64,000 bases of DNA, taken from assembly GCA_036154155.1 (NCBI GenBank), contig JAYZLP010000020.1, forward strand, positions 15,249-79,248, read 5' to 3'. The notes beneath the pieces are model-generated. The model was not told the DNA's origin, searched no databases, and was given only the letters and a program-made list of their open reading frames with translations. This document shows, one piece after another, positions 26,213-35,233 of the stretch. Made by a program: the position numbers and the translations under genes. Position 1 is the stretch's first letter. The number at the start of each line of letters is the position of its first letter. The DNA comes from MGIIb-O5 sp036154155. Lineage in GTDB: Archaea > Thermoplasmatota > Poseidoniia > Poseidoniales > Thalassarchaeaceae.

Positions 26213-27763
26213 ATGCCAGAGGTAGGTGTAGACGACATCGCGATCTATTTTCCACGTCTCTATTTCGATATGAAGGACTTCGCAGAATTCAGGGGTGCCG
26301 ACTTCAGCAAATTGAACAAGGGACTGGGCCTTTCGGCCATGGCAATACCAGATTTTCACGAGGACACAGCAACAATGGGTGCGAATGCCGCATCAAGACT
26401 GATTGACAGGAACGGCATAGACCCAAGCTCGATCGGAAGAATCTACCTGGGAACCGAGTCTGCGCTGGATGGCGCCAAACCGACAGCCACCTACATCATG
26501 GATATGCTAGAACAGAAATACTCCCCGGAGTTCGGTGCTGAATGCTTCAGGAACTGCGACGTTGTGGACTTGACATTCGCGTGCATTGGAGCAGTCGACG
26601 CAATGCACAACACGCTAGATTGGGTAGCTAGGGGGGGCATCGAAGAAGATCGAATAGGAATAGTGGTTTTCGCTGACAATGCGAAGTACGATCTCGGCTC
26701 TAGCGGGGAGTACACCCAAGGGGCTGGAGGCGGTGCTATACTAATCAGGCATAATCCCAGACTTCTAGTAATTCCCGACATTTGGGGAGTTTCCACTATG
26801 CCGGTCCATGACTTCTTCAAGCCACGTAGAGAGGTCGATACAAGGTCAATCATCGAGAATGTTTTGGAATTAGCAATTGAAAGTGGGGAGAAGGTCAAGG
26901 ACGGACTCGTGGATAATATTCTGAAGATTCTGCCCACGTCAAGTAAGAAGGACGAACTTATTTTCGAGAATGACAAGCTAATGATTCACAAGGATATGCC
27001 AGTCTTCGACGGGCAGTTCTCCAATAGGTGCTATTCAGAGTCAGTAAAAACCGCATTCATAGATTTCAGGGAGAAGGCGATCCGAGATGGCAGGTATGAG
27101 CCAGAAAATGACGAAATTCTAACAGAGCAGTGGATGAGGATTATTGTTCACCTGCCATACGCCTTTCAAGGAAAAAGGATGTTCCCAGATGTTTTCAGAC
27201 ATGACAGGAGGCATCTCCCGCTTTGGGAAGAGATCGTAAAAGAGATCGGCGCCGAGCCTTTCCCGGAGGATTTCCCAGACACCCAAGAGGGAATAGAGGA
27301 ATTCGAGAAGGCGAATGATCAGTACAGAAGGCTGATTTCAAAGACGGAGCAATTCAAGGAATTTGCAGAGATGAGAATTGAGAAGACTCAGAGGGCATCT
27401 AGCCTAATCGGTAATCAGTACACTGGTTCTATTTTCCTAGCTCTCATGTCCACCATGGAGAGCGACTATCTCGATGATGTTGATATGGTCGGAAAGAAAG
27501 TCGGCCTTTGTGGGTATGGATCAGGGGCCAAAGCCAAGGTTTTCGAGGGCGAGGTCCAGCCCAACTGGAGAGACGTCGCATCGAGATTCAGACTATTTGA
27601 GAGGCTTGCAGAACGCCACGCAATTGACAAATCCGAGTATGAGTCACTTCACCGTGGTAGCAGGAAGGGCTCCGTCTTGCCCCCGAAGGGTGAATTCGCT
27701 CTGGTTGGAATAGGTGTCGAGGGGGATCTCGAGGGCCAACGAAGATATTCCTGGTTCGACTAG
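26213..27763 (+). CDS. mvaS: Hydroxymethylglutaryl-CoA synthase (long form)
   Basis: A 516-residue thiolase-fold enzyme. The core matches HMG-CoA synthase: GTESALDGAKPTA (Glu82), nucleophile Cys124 in FACIGAVDAM, His313 in HLPYAFQGKRM and the GYGSGAKAKVF motif. It condenses acetyl-CoA and acetoacetyl-CoA for the mevalonate pathway that makes archaeal lipids. Most archaeal forms are about 350 residues with a thiolase/DUF35 partner; this one is much longer, closer in size to eukaryotic and some bacterial enzymes, and no such partner is adjacent. Confidence 0.88.
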   Translation: MPEVGVDDIAIYFPRLYFDMKDFAEFRGADFSKLNKGLGLSAMAIPDFHEDTATMGANAASRLIDRNGIDPSSIGRIYLGTESALDGAKPTATYIMDMLEQKYSPEFGAECFRNCDVVDLTFACIGAVDAMHNTLDWVARGGIEEDRIGIVVFADNAKYDLGSSGEYTQGAGGGAILIRHNPRLLVIPDIWGVSTMPVHDFFKPRREVDTRSIIENVLELAIESGEKVKDGLVDNILKILPTSSKKDELIFENDKLMIHKDMPVFDGQFSNRCYSESVKTAFIDFREKAIRDGRYEPENDEILTEQWMRIIVHLPYAFQGKRMFPDVFRHDRRHLPLWEEIVKEIGAEPFPEDFPDTQEGIEEFEKANDQYRRLISKTEQFKEFAEMRIEKTQRASSLIGNQYTGSIFLALMSTMESDYLDDVDMVGKKVGLCGYGSGAKAKVFEGEVQPNWRDVASRFRLFERLAERHAIDKSEYESLHRGSRKGSVLPPKGEFALVGIGVEGDLEGQRRYSWFD

Positions 27764-27765
27764 AG

Positions 27766-28941
27766 TCACTCAGGCCGAATTGAACGGCTAATCACTATTC
27801 TTTGAACCTCTTGGGTACCTTCGTAAATTTGAGTAATCTTTGCATCCCTGAAGAATCTCTCAACCGGGAAGTCTGTTGTATAGCCATATCCTCCAAGGAC
27901 TTGAACCGCCCTCTCTGTAACCCACATAGCAGTATCTCCAGCAAAGAGTTTGGCCATGCTGGCTTCTTTGGTATGCCTCGGTGCGCCTTCATCGTAATGC
28001 CGCTTTTTAGCCCAAGCTGCCCTGTATACCATCATCCTCGAGGCATCGATCCTTGTTGCCATTTCAGCCAGATAGTTCCCAATACTCTGGTGGAGGGCAA
28101 TTGGCTTTCCAAATGCCTCTCTTTCGTGAGCATAGTTCAATGCAGACTCATAAGCCCCCTGGGAGATTCCCAAAGCTTGGGCGGCAATCCCAATTCTCGA
28201 ATTATCCAAGGCGTTCATCGCTATCGGGAAACCTTCTCCCGGCCCTTTCAGTACATTCTCTATTGGAACCTTGCAATCCTCAAGGAGCAGGGAGCATGTG
28301 TCAGAGGACCTTATCCCTAGCTTGTCCTCCTTCTTCCCGACAGAAAAACCATCAAATGACTTCTCGACAATGAATGCAGTAGTCCCTCCATGCTTCTTTA
28401 CTCCGAAATCTGGATGATCAACATCCTTCGCAAATAGAACGTAAATATCGGCACTGCTTCCATTGGTAACCCACATCTTCTCGCCGTTTAGGATGTAATG
28501 CGTCCCGTCATCGCTTAGCTTGGCCTTGCAGCTCATGGCCGCAGCATCGGTTCCCGCGCCTGCCTCTGAGAGGGAATAGGCCCCTATTTCATCACCAGAG
28601 AGCCTAGTTAGGTACTCCTTCTTTTGAGACTCATTTCCATGAAGGGCTATTGTTTTCGAACATAGGCCGACATGAACGCAGTACATTACCGAGAACGAGG
28701 GATCCACCCTTGCAAGTTCTTCCACTATTATTGCCTCAGTGATGTCGTCTACCGGGCTACCGCCATATTCCTCGGGGATGGTAATTCCCTGGAGGCCATA
28801 TTCGCAGAATGAAACCCACTCATCAAGTGGGGCCCTCTGTTCCCTGTCCCTCTCCAAAGTTGAAGGTGAAAGAACATCCTCCGCAAATCCTCTGACCATC
28901 TCTCGAATCATGCTCTGCTCCTCATTTTCAGCGAAATCCAT
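27766..28941 (-). CDS. Acyl-CoA dehydrogenase (short/branched-chain type)
   Basis: A 391-residue flavoprotein. It starts with MDFAENEEQSMIREMVRGFAE, a typical acyl-CoA dehydrogenase opening, and ends with QIYEGTQEVQRIVISR, in which Glu374 is at the short-chain/butyryl-type catalytic position. ATG 28941 is chosen because GGAG lies 6 bases upstream; the ATG at 28947 has no room for it. The specific acyl-CoA is not known. Electrons would go to EtfAB. It is divergent from the H-protein-like gene and convergent with HMG-CoA synthase (2-base gap). Confidence 0.9.
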   Translation of the reverse strand: MDFAENEEQSMIREMVRGFAEDVLSPSTLERDREQRAPLDEWVSFCEYGLQGITIPEEYGGSPVDDITEAIIVEELARVDPSFSVMYCVHVGLCSKTIALHGNESQKKEYLTRLSGDEIGAYSLSEAGAGTDAAAMSCKAKLSDDGTHYILNGEKMWVTNGSSADIYVLFAKDVDHPDFGVKKHGGTTAFIVEKSFDGFSVGKKEDKLGIRSSDTCSLLLEDCKVPIENVLKGPGEGFPIAMNALDNSRIGIAAQALGISQGAYESALNYAHEREAFGKPIALHQSIGNYLAEMATRIDASRMMVYRAAWAKKRHYDEGAPRHTKEASMAKLFAGDTAMWVTERAVQVLGGYGYTTDFPVERFFRDAKITQIYEGTQEVQRIVISRSIRPE

Positions 28942-29055
28942 GGGCATCTCCGATACTCCGAAAGGCCAGACATTGTTAATCCCTCTTGGGAAAAATTGAG
29001 TTTTCGATAAGCGAATAGTTGAAAACGGAATTCGGTCGGCGGCCGGACGAATCAC

Positions 29056-29589
29056 ATGGCAGATGGCGACTACTCGGAGTTCAGCATCGCTCACGACCGA
29101 CTGTACACATTGGAGCATCTATGGCTCCAAGTCCTCGATGAAGACAAGGACGAGGGAACTACAAGCATCAAGATAGGGCTTAGCGAATTCCTAATGGCTG
29201 AGTATGGAGAAGTAATTCAGGCAGTGCTAGCGAGGCCAAGGGACGAAGGTGAGTTTGAGATGGAGGGCGGATCTGGCCTTTCGGAGGATGATGAGGCCGA
29301 AGAAACACCAACAATGTCTACCGCTGGTGACCAAGTTGGGATTGATGATTTGATGATTACTATTACCACTAAATTCGACGGAGAATTTGATAGAATCCTA
29401 TTCAATGCCCCATTCCCTTGCACAATTTCGGAATTGAATGGGCATGTAGAGGACAATCCCGACTTACTCAACGAGGAAGCATATGGGGATGGATGGTGCA
29501 TCATTGTCAAGACGCAATCTGACGATTTCGACGAGGACCAGTTCTTGAATAAGGACGAATACATCGAGATGTTGAATGAGCTCCCCTAG
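29056..29589 (+). CDS. GcvH-like protein lacking the lipoyl lysine
   Basis: A 177-residue acidic protein with the outline of the glycine cleavage H protein: YTLEHLWLQV near the start, the ISELNGHVEDNPDLLNEEAYGDGW block and the C-terminal helix YIEMLNEL. The canonical ESVK lipoylation motif should lie about seven residues before the AP of NAPFPC; this position reads DGEF, with Phe instead of Lys. A 35-residue acidic insert (about 68-100) splits the two halves of the fold. It therefore probably cannot carry lipoate in the standard way. Role unknown. It lies 23 kb from gcvT and shares a 4-base 3' overlap with the CCA-enzyme gene. Confidence 0.65.
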   Translation: MADGDYSEFSIAHDRLYTLEHLWLQVLDEDKDEGTTSIKIGLSEFLMAEYGEVIQAVLARPRDEGEFEMEGGSGLSEDDEAEETPTMSTAGDQVGIDDLMITITTKFDGEFDRILFNAPFPCTISELNGHVEDNPDLLNEEAYGDGWCIIVKTQSDDFDEDQFLNKDEYIEMLNELP

Positions 29590-30890
29590 GGCCACTTCAA
29601 TATCTCCCAATCCCTGGGTTCTGAGTCCTGCCAGTCTATTTCTTTGAGTAGTTCTAGGACCTCCTCGTAAGTAGTCAGGTCATCTTCCACTTGCTTCCTG
29701 TGGAGCCACCCCTTCAGCATACCTAGGCGTGGACCAGGGGGTAGTCCAGTTTCTCGAGAAAGATCATCCCCCTTCACCAGTGGGGAAATGCCCGCCCTAG
29801 GCCTACCGACGCTCTCTAGGGCCTCTGAGAAAGATTCTGTATCCTGGCCTAGCCTGCCTAAGTATTCAAGGACTCTCCCCCTCCTTTGTTCTGGCAGTGC
29901 AGCAGCGAACCTTCTGAGATAGGCTTCACTGTGGTCTAATATCTCCCCCTTGCTATCATGTAAGAAACAAACCTCATCCAAAGTAGAATTGCTTAGCATC
30001 AATTCCCCACGTAGAATTCCCCGTAATTCTCCCCCACTTCCATCAAAATTCCTGGAAAGAATCGCTAGGTTAACTTCCATATCACTGCCAAGCGGACACT
30101 CAGATTTCTCCAACAAAGATCCAGAAATAGCCCCTAAAACACCCAGTTCCTCCATCTTGGAAACTATCTCGTCAGCCCAATCTCCAGAGAGAATAATGGA
30201 TAATTCAGAGCATATCCTTTCCTTTGAAACCATTTCCAGCATCCCAAGACTGGATGAAATAGCATCACACAATGAATCATCCATCTTCCGCACGCCCTCC
30301 TCACCTCCATCCATGAACCTGAATGCCCTTAGAATTCTCAAACCATCCTCAGAGATCCTTTTTCGGGGATCTCCAACGGATGTCAGTAATCCATTCAGAA
30401 GGTCCTCCCTTCCGCCGAATGGATCAATCAGTGAGCCCTCTTCGTATGGGTATTCTAGAGCCATCGCATTAATTTTGAAATCTCTTCTGGAAAGGTCATC
30501 CTCAATATTAGTACCGAATTCGACTTCATCAGGCCTCCTTCCATCACCGTATGATCCATCACTCCTAAGTGTAGTAACTTCCCAAATTTCGTTACCCCAA
30601 ATCCCCTCATCCAGCCTCACAGAAACAGTTCCGTATTTCGCACCAACCATCAGGGATCTTGGGAAAATGGCCTTCACCTCATCCGGATGGAGTGTAGTTG
30701 CAATGTCAACATCTGTATCCTTTCTTCCCGAAATAGATTCTCTGACCCATCCCCCAACTATCCATGCTTCACCCCTGCTTCTTAGGCCTTCAAGGACTAA
30801 CAAATCCTCGGGCCGCAGTAATGGATGTGCATGTCCCATGCACGTTCCGTGAGCCCCAACAACATCACTTCTTCGGAAAATAAGGCTCAT
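29586..30890 (-). CDS. cca: CCA tRNA nucleotidyltransferase, class II (bacterial type)
   Basis: A 434-residue nucleotidyltransferase of the poly(A) polymerase/class II CCA family. Visible motifs are IVGGWVRESISGRKDTDVDIAT (catalytic Asp pair), EVTTLRSDGSYGDGRRPDEV, EDDLSRRDFKINAMA and the SEDGLRILRAFRF of the head domain. Archaea normally use the unrelated class I enzyme, so this gene looks bacterial in origin. All seven tRNA genes here already encode CCA, so the likely job is end repair. Its ATG overlaps the stop of the PCMT-like gene. Confidence 0.85.
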   Translation of the reverse strand: MSLIFRRSDVVGAHGTCMGHAHPLLRPEDLLVLEGLRSRGEAWIVGGWVRESISGRKDTDVDIATTLHPDEVKAIFPRSLMVGAKYGTVSVRLDEGIWGNEIWEVTTLRSDGSYGDGRRPDEVEFGTNIEDDLSRRDFKINAMALEYPYEEGSLIDPFGGREDLLNGLLTSVGDPRKRISEDGLRILRAFRFMDGGEEGVRKMDDSLCDAISSSLGMLEMVSKERICSELSIILSGDWADEIVSKMEELGVLGAISGSLLEKSECPLGSDMEVNLAILSRNFDGSGGELRGILRGELMLSNSTLDEVCFLHDSKGEILDHSEAYLRRFAAALPEQRRGRVLEYLGRLGQDTESFSEALESVGRPRAGISPLVKGDDLSRETGLPPGPRLGMLKGWLHRKQVEDDLTTYEEVLELLKEIDWQDSEPRDWEILKWP

Positions 30891-31921
30891 GGGACGAGGT
30901 CTTCATGGCCCCCGAGCATTTCGCCCCCTTCTTCTCTTGGCGCCCCTGGATTGGCAATGTCGAAGCTGAACATTTCCCCTATGACGGGCCATAATGCGCC
31001 CATCCACTCCATTTCAGACATTAGAAGCTCAATTACCGGATGCTCGAGAATCTCCTCTTCTGTAGAGTCTTCATCAATCTCTGGTATTCCATCGGGAAGC
31101 CCCCTGAGCGATTCAATGAGCCCCTCCAGTCTGACCAGTGCCTCACTTTCCGGATCTATCGCGCCACTCATCATCTCGACAATATCTTCGAGGTGTTCAG
31201 CAAGCAGTTTCGGCTCGAATGGATTCCTGTCTGAATCCCCAATATCAACAGGACCGAATACGACTCCTCCTAAGTCGGTGTCCATCCAGCCTCCTCCTTG
31301 CCATTCTCTTTTCAGTAGTCTTTGATTCAAGTGCCCTCCAAACGGCCCCAGAATGAAGCCACCCTCCTCAATTAGCAAATCAAGATAGTGCGGTATTTCC
31401 CTCACAGCTCCCGTAATTAGAACCCTGCTAACGTCTCTATTCCACTCCGGATCCTCCATTGATTCGGGCCCAAGGACCCTAATCACTCCATTTGCCTCTA
31501 TCTTTTCGAGACACTCAATTGTATGCCTCACAACCTCTTCATTTGGCTCAATAACAGAAACTGTCCCTCCAGGCCCAATTATCCAATCAATTAGTGATGC
31601 GATATATCCGCCCTTGGATCCTATGATTATTACATTCTGATTCTCTGAGATTTCAAGGTGGTGCAACAATGTCACCACCATGTGTGGAGCGGAAATTGTC
31701 TTCGCACTCCCTGTTTCGGTGATCATGAAGGGGACGGGCCTATCATGCCAGAAGCCCTCTAGGGAGTGCTCGGTGAAAATTGACGGATCCACTTCAGACA
31801 TAGCACCAAAAATCTCGGAATTCACTGGAATTCCGGCTGCAATCAGTCGTTCTAGAAGCTCAGAGATGTCTGTCAACGCCCTCTCCCCCGGAGGCCGTTC
31901 AGCCGCAGGCCATTTGAACAC
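30887..31921 (-). CDS. pcm: Protein-L-isoaspartate O-methyltransferase-like protein
   Basis: A 344-residue protein. Residues about 20-225 match PCMT: the TISAPHMVVTLLHHLE motif, then a methyltransferase motif I altered to IIGSKGGYIASL (usually GxGSGY) and motif EPNEEVV. About 115 extra acidic residues follow, absent from standard 210-residue PCMTs. It may repair isoaspartyl damage, which would matter in a cell with so many Asp-rich proteins, but the changed glycine loop makes activity uncertain. The start is GTG 31921 or a TTG about 16 codons later. Overlaps cca by 4 bases. Confidence 0.75.
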   Translation of the reverse strand: MFKWPAAERPPGERALTDISELLERLIAAGIPVNSEIFGAMSEVDPSIFTEHSLEGFWHDRPVPFMITETGSAKTISAPHMVVTLLHHLEISENQNVIIIGSKGGYIASLIDWIIGPGGTVSVIEPNEEVVRHTIECLEKIEANGVIRVLGPESMEDPEWNRDVSRVLITGAVREIPHYLDLLIEEGGFILGPFGGHLNQRLLKREWQGGGWMDTDLGGVVFGPVDIGDSDRNPFEPKLLAEHLEDIVEMMSGAIDPESEALVRLEGLIESLRGLPDGIPEIDEDSTEEEILEHPVIELLMSEMEWMGALWPVIGEMFSFDIANPGAPREEGGEMLGGHEDLVP

Positions 31922-31942
31922 AACGCCCCCCCGCGTGTATCG

Positions 31943-32018
31943 GGGTCCGTGGTCTAGGGGTTATGACGTTGCTCTTACAAAGCGAAGATCGCAGGTTCAA
32001 TTCCTGCCGGACCCACCA
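31943..32018 (+). tRNA. tRNA-Val (TAC), CCA encoded
   Basis: Acceptor gggtccg/cggaccc, the same D-arm as the tRNA-Val at 6.8 kb, anticodon stem ttgct/agcga with loop cttacaa (TAC), T-stem gcagg/cctgc and encoded CCA at 32016-32018. With the CAC tRNA it covers valine codons ending in purine. Confidence 0.95.
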
Positions 32019-32037
32019 ATAAATTACCTCTGAAAGC

Positions 32038-32064
32038 ATTATTTTCAATAATTTTGCATTTTTC
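32038..32064 (+). terminator. T-rich transcription stop after tRNA-Val
   Basis: Three T runs (attttcaa, aatttt, cattttt) follow the tRNA within 46 bases without a strong hairpin. Oligo-T tracts are the standard archaeal termination signal. Confidence 0.45.
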
Positions 32065-32086
32065 AGGCCACTGAAAACGTCAAGAA

Positions 32087-32797
32087 GTGGTGTATGGGCG
32101 GAAGGTCGTGGTCGAAGAGACCGCTGGTCTTGCCTCTCGCGTTGCAAGGAGGCTTCGCAAGAGGGAGTGGACTGTTTCTGTAGCAGAGTCCTGCACAGGG
32201 GGACTTCTAGCTTCGATAATTACAGATATTTCCGGTGCATCTGGATGGTTTAACCAGGGCTGGGTGACATACTCAAATGAATCTAAGATGCGTGAATTGG
32301 GAGTGGAAAAATCCGCTTTCGATGAGGGGGAAGCGGGGGCCGTCTCTCACGAAGTCGCAATTCAGATGGCCCGTGGTGCCAAGCATCAGTCGTCATCAGA
32401 TGTGTCCATTGCAATTACAGGAATAGCAGGGCCAGGTGGGGCTACCGCCGAGAAAGAAGTTGGCAGGGTCCACGTCGCCGTAATTGCAGGTGACTATTTC
32501 CTTTCCAGAAGAATGGATTTTGGCGACAATGACAGATTGGACAATAAGAAGTCGTTTGTCTCCTTTGCACTCAGGCTCTCGCTAGAGGCGTTGGATAGGG
32601 TGAAGGAGAATGAGGCCATCGTTGAACGCGCAATGAGTGAGGCCTCTTCCGAGGCAGTATTGGACACCTCCCAATTGGACCCTTCGTCTGAGGAATGGGA
32701 AGGCAGCCTCGATTGGAATGTCGAGGACTACTCAAAGACAGTGGCCGAAGAGATAGGGAAAGTGGATCTCGCCTCACTAGCTGACTGGGACGAGTAG
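32087..32797 (+). CDS. pncC: CinA C-terminal-like nicotinamide-nucleotide amidase
   Basis: A 236-residue protein. Residues about 12-165 match the CinA C-terminal/PncC domain: SVAESCTGGLLAS, WFNQGWVTYSNESK, AITGIAGPGG and GRVHVAV. The family hydrolyses NMN to nicotinate mononucleotide in pyridine nucleotide salvage. A 65-residue acidic tail follows, not usual for the family. The start is ambiguous between GTG 32087 and GTG 32090. The N-terminal COG1058 domain of full CinA is absent. Confidence 0.82.
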   Translation: MVYGRKVVVEETAGLASRVARRLRKREWTVSVAESCTGGLLASIITDISGASGWFNQGWVTYSNESKMRELGVEKSAFDEGEAGAVSHEVAIQMARGAKHQSSSDVSIAITGIAGPGGATAEKEVGRVHVAVIAGDYFLSRRMDFGDNDRLDNKKSFVSFALRLSLEALDRVKENEAIVERAMSEASSEAVLDTSQLDPSSEEWEGSLDWNVEDYSKTVAEEIGKVDLASLADWDE

Positions 32798-32862
32798 CAT
32801 TTGCCATATTTTCCGAGATTTTATCGATATCATCATGAGCGTCCCGGCCGCTTATCGACATC

Positions 32863-34482
32863 ATGGTTGAGGACGACTGGTCCGAGAGGCAGCGGATACT
32901 AGCTTCTGCAGGCATTCTTGTTCTCGCCTCAGCAAAGGAAAAGATTCAGAAAATTTCAGACATTCAACCACTAATCGAGGCAGCCCGCTCCTCCGGAGTA
33001 AGGATGTTAGACTCAAGAACCGTTGAAGAACTCCTAACTTTAGTGCCTACCCACGAACCTCCTATCGTCGCCCAGACCCCTACAAGGAGCGAACAATCCA
33101 CACTTCCAGACCCCCAGAGCCATTCCTCTCATGGCCGAGTGGTAGCACCTTCTAGTGCTCTGGAGCTTGCACCTCCCCCACGGCCACATGGCCTGGCCAA
33201 TTACGACTTGGCAGAGTTCCCAATGCAGGCAAGGGACGTGGATGCAGAAATCGAAGTACACTTTGACATCACTGGGCACTCCGTTACAGAGGGAAAGATG
33301 TCGGACATGAAGGCATGTTTCACAGATAGATTGAGGAGGATAAGGGGCATGATGGTCAACTCAAACGTGCTTCCCAGAAGGCCGATATCTACGTCCGAGG
33401 CATGGAGGAATAGGCAGAGGCACTCAACCAAGGACTATGAAATTACTATGGTGGGTCTCGCCAGTGAAATGCGTTGGACAAAGAACAAGAATCTCATGTT
33501 TGTTATCGAAGACGAGTCCAGTCAGATCTCATGTCTCGTGAAGCCACCCTCTGATGCATCCGAGGTCCACCCCGCGCTCGACGGACTCATGAATGACGAT
33601 GTTGTTGGGGTCAGTGGGTCATTCCTAATAGGAGAGAGGGACCCAATATTCTTCGTCCAGGACATCCATCTTCCCCCCTTGGGCAGGCACTCAAAGAATA
33701 GTGCTGGTCAGGATAGAGCGGTTTCTGCCGCATTCCTTTCCGACATGCACGTCGGTAGCATGACATTCCTAGGGCCTCAGTGGGAGAAGATGATTAGGTG
33801 GTTCAAGACAGACCCTCTTGCTAGAACAATCAAGTATTTTGTACTAAGTGGAGATGGGGTCGATGGAGTCGGAATTTATCCGGGTCAAGACAGGCATCTG
33901 GCAATCAAGGACTTATTCCAGCAGTATGGGGAGCTTGCCCGACTTCTTGAGGACATTCCTGATTGGGTAGATGTCATCATCCTCCCCGGCAATCATGACG
34001 CCGTAAGGCCTGCAGAGCCACAACCAGCATTAGATCCAGAAGTGCAGCAAGATTACTCAGATACCACCTTTGTGGGCAATCCCTGTGACTTCAGCCTAAA
34101 TGGCGTCAGAGTCCTTTCTTACCATGGGAAGAGCATTGACGATTTCGTCGCCACTTTGAGGTCTGTGTCATATTCGGAACCAGAGAGGGCGATGCAGGCC
34201 ATGCTTGAGAGAAGGCATCTGGCACCCTCATGGGGTGGCAAGACTCCCCTTTCCCCTGAGCCCGAGGACAATCTTGTTATTTCCACAATTCCAGATATTT
34301 TTGTCACTGGACACGTACACGGGCACTTCGTTGGAGGGTACAAGGGTACTACCATGGTACACAGCTCTACATGGCAGAATCAGACGGATTTCCAGAGGAT
34401 GTTGGGTTTCCAACCAAAGCCATGCATTTTGACCGTAGTCAACTTGCACACCTTCGCAACAGCCTCCATACCGTTCGCATAA
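32863..34482 (+). CDS. polB: DNA polymerase D small subunit (DP1)
   Basis: A 539-residue replicative polymerase subunit. An N-terminal helical domain (1-62), a Pro/Ser-rich linker (65-115), an OB-fold region (about 185-270) and a calcineurin-like phosphoesterase domain follow in order. All phosphoesterase motifs are present: SDMHVG (Asp294, His296), SGDGVD (Asp331), PGNHD near 375, SYHGKS and the final GHVHGH, so the 3'-5' exonuclease is probably active. PolD is confined to archaea and is diagnostic for a euryarchaeal-type host. It ends one base before the stop of convergent serB. Confidence 0.95.
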   Translation: MVEDDWSERQRILASAGILVLASAKEKIQKISDIQPLIEAARSSGVRMLDSRTVEELLTLVPTHEPPIVAQTPTRSEQSTLPDPQSHSSHGRVVAPSSALELAPPPRPHGLANYDLAEFPMQARDVDAEIEVHFDITGHSVTEGKMSDMKACFTDRLRRIRGMMVNSNVLPRRPISTSEAWRNRQRHSTKDYEITMVGLASEMRWTKNKNLMFVIEDESSQISCLVKPPSDASEVHPALDGLMNDDVVGVSGSFLIGERDPIFFVQDIHLPPLGRHSKNSAGQDRAVSAAFLSDMHVGSMTFLGPQWEKMIRWFKTDPLARTIKYFVLSGDGVDGVGIYPGQDRHLAIKDLFQQYGELARLLEDIPDWVDVIILPGNHDAVRPAEPQPALDPEVQQDYSDTTFVGNPCDFSLNGVRVLSYHGKSIDDFVATLRSVSYSEPERAMQAMLERRHLAPSWGGKTPLSPEPEDNLVISTIPDIFVTGHVHGHFVGGYKGTTMVHSSTWQNQTDFQRMLGFQPKPCILTVVNLHTFATASIPFA

Positions 34483-35160
34483 TCAATTCGGAAATTCTTC
34501 CCCATCAAAGATATGGGGCCAAATGTCACGAAGATCATTACCTTCGACAACAGGGACCCCTGCCTCTCTAAATGAGTCCCTAGCCAGATCCCGAGCTGGA
34601 TTAAATCCGATAAACGAAGACCCATCAATCATCATTGATAGGTCAGTACTCGAGTCCCCAACTGAAAAAATTCCAGCTGGTTCCATGTTATTTATTCGCG
34701 ATAATTTATCCACCATTATGTCCTTCTCGTGAGATAGCACTCTGGCCTTCATTGGACCTCTGAGAAAACCCTCCTCATCCCAATCAAAACCATTTGCAGC
34801 CCAATCATCAACGCTGAGCATATTTGCAATAGCGCCCACGAAGACATCCACTCCTGCCGACACAATAGCGACGTAAACACCCCTCCTCTTCAGCTCTTCA
34901 ACGACGTCTCTCGCACCCGGCATAAGACCAATGCCAGAGTAAGCTCTCATTATGTCGTCTCTGTGAATTTCGGGACTCACCCCCGTCCAGAGCCGAATGT
35001 CATCAGCCATGAACTCGTCATCTGAGATTTCTCCTGCCAGAAATCTGCGAAGCATTTCTTTGTTCTCAGTTCCGAAGTAGTCGTGAATATTCTGCCAGGA
35101 TGATCCATTGTCCGTAAGAACTCCATCGCAATCGAATACCACCGCGACAACATCCTTCAT
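34483..35160 (-). CDS. serB: HAD-family phosphatase, SerB-like
   Basis: A 225-residue HAD phosphatase. Motif I is VVFDCDGVLTD, the IVSAGV motif II follows, and motif III is SVGDSSTDLSMM. These match archaeal phosphoserine phosphatase-like proteins, so it could finish serine synthesis after SerC at 7.6 kb. Start chosen at ATG 35160 (MKDVVAVVFD), not the upstream 35184. Substrate is inferred from family and context only. Confidence 0.75.
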   Translation of the reverse strand: MKDVVAVVFDCDGVLTDNGSSWQNIHDYFGTENKEMLRRFLAGEISDDEFMADDIRLWTGVSPEIHRDDIMRAYSGIGLMPGARDVVEELKRRGVYVAIVSAGVDVFVGAIANMLSVDDWAANGFDWDEEGFLRGPMKARVLSHEKDIMVDKLSRINNMEPAGIFSVGDSSTDLSMMIDGSSFIGFNPARDLARDSFREAGVPVVEGNDLRDIWPHIFDGEEFPN

Positions 35161-35233
35161 ACCACGACGTCCCGTATTCTGCACTTAAGTTGTGCAGCGA
35201 TGACTTGATTCCTAAGTAAGCTAGCCGGACCGC

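Noticed and set aside
29950..30852. 300-residue plus-strand frame opposite the CCA enzyme
   Set aside because: Ser-rich antisense translation; the minus-strand product has complete class II CCA motifs.
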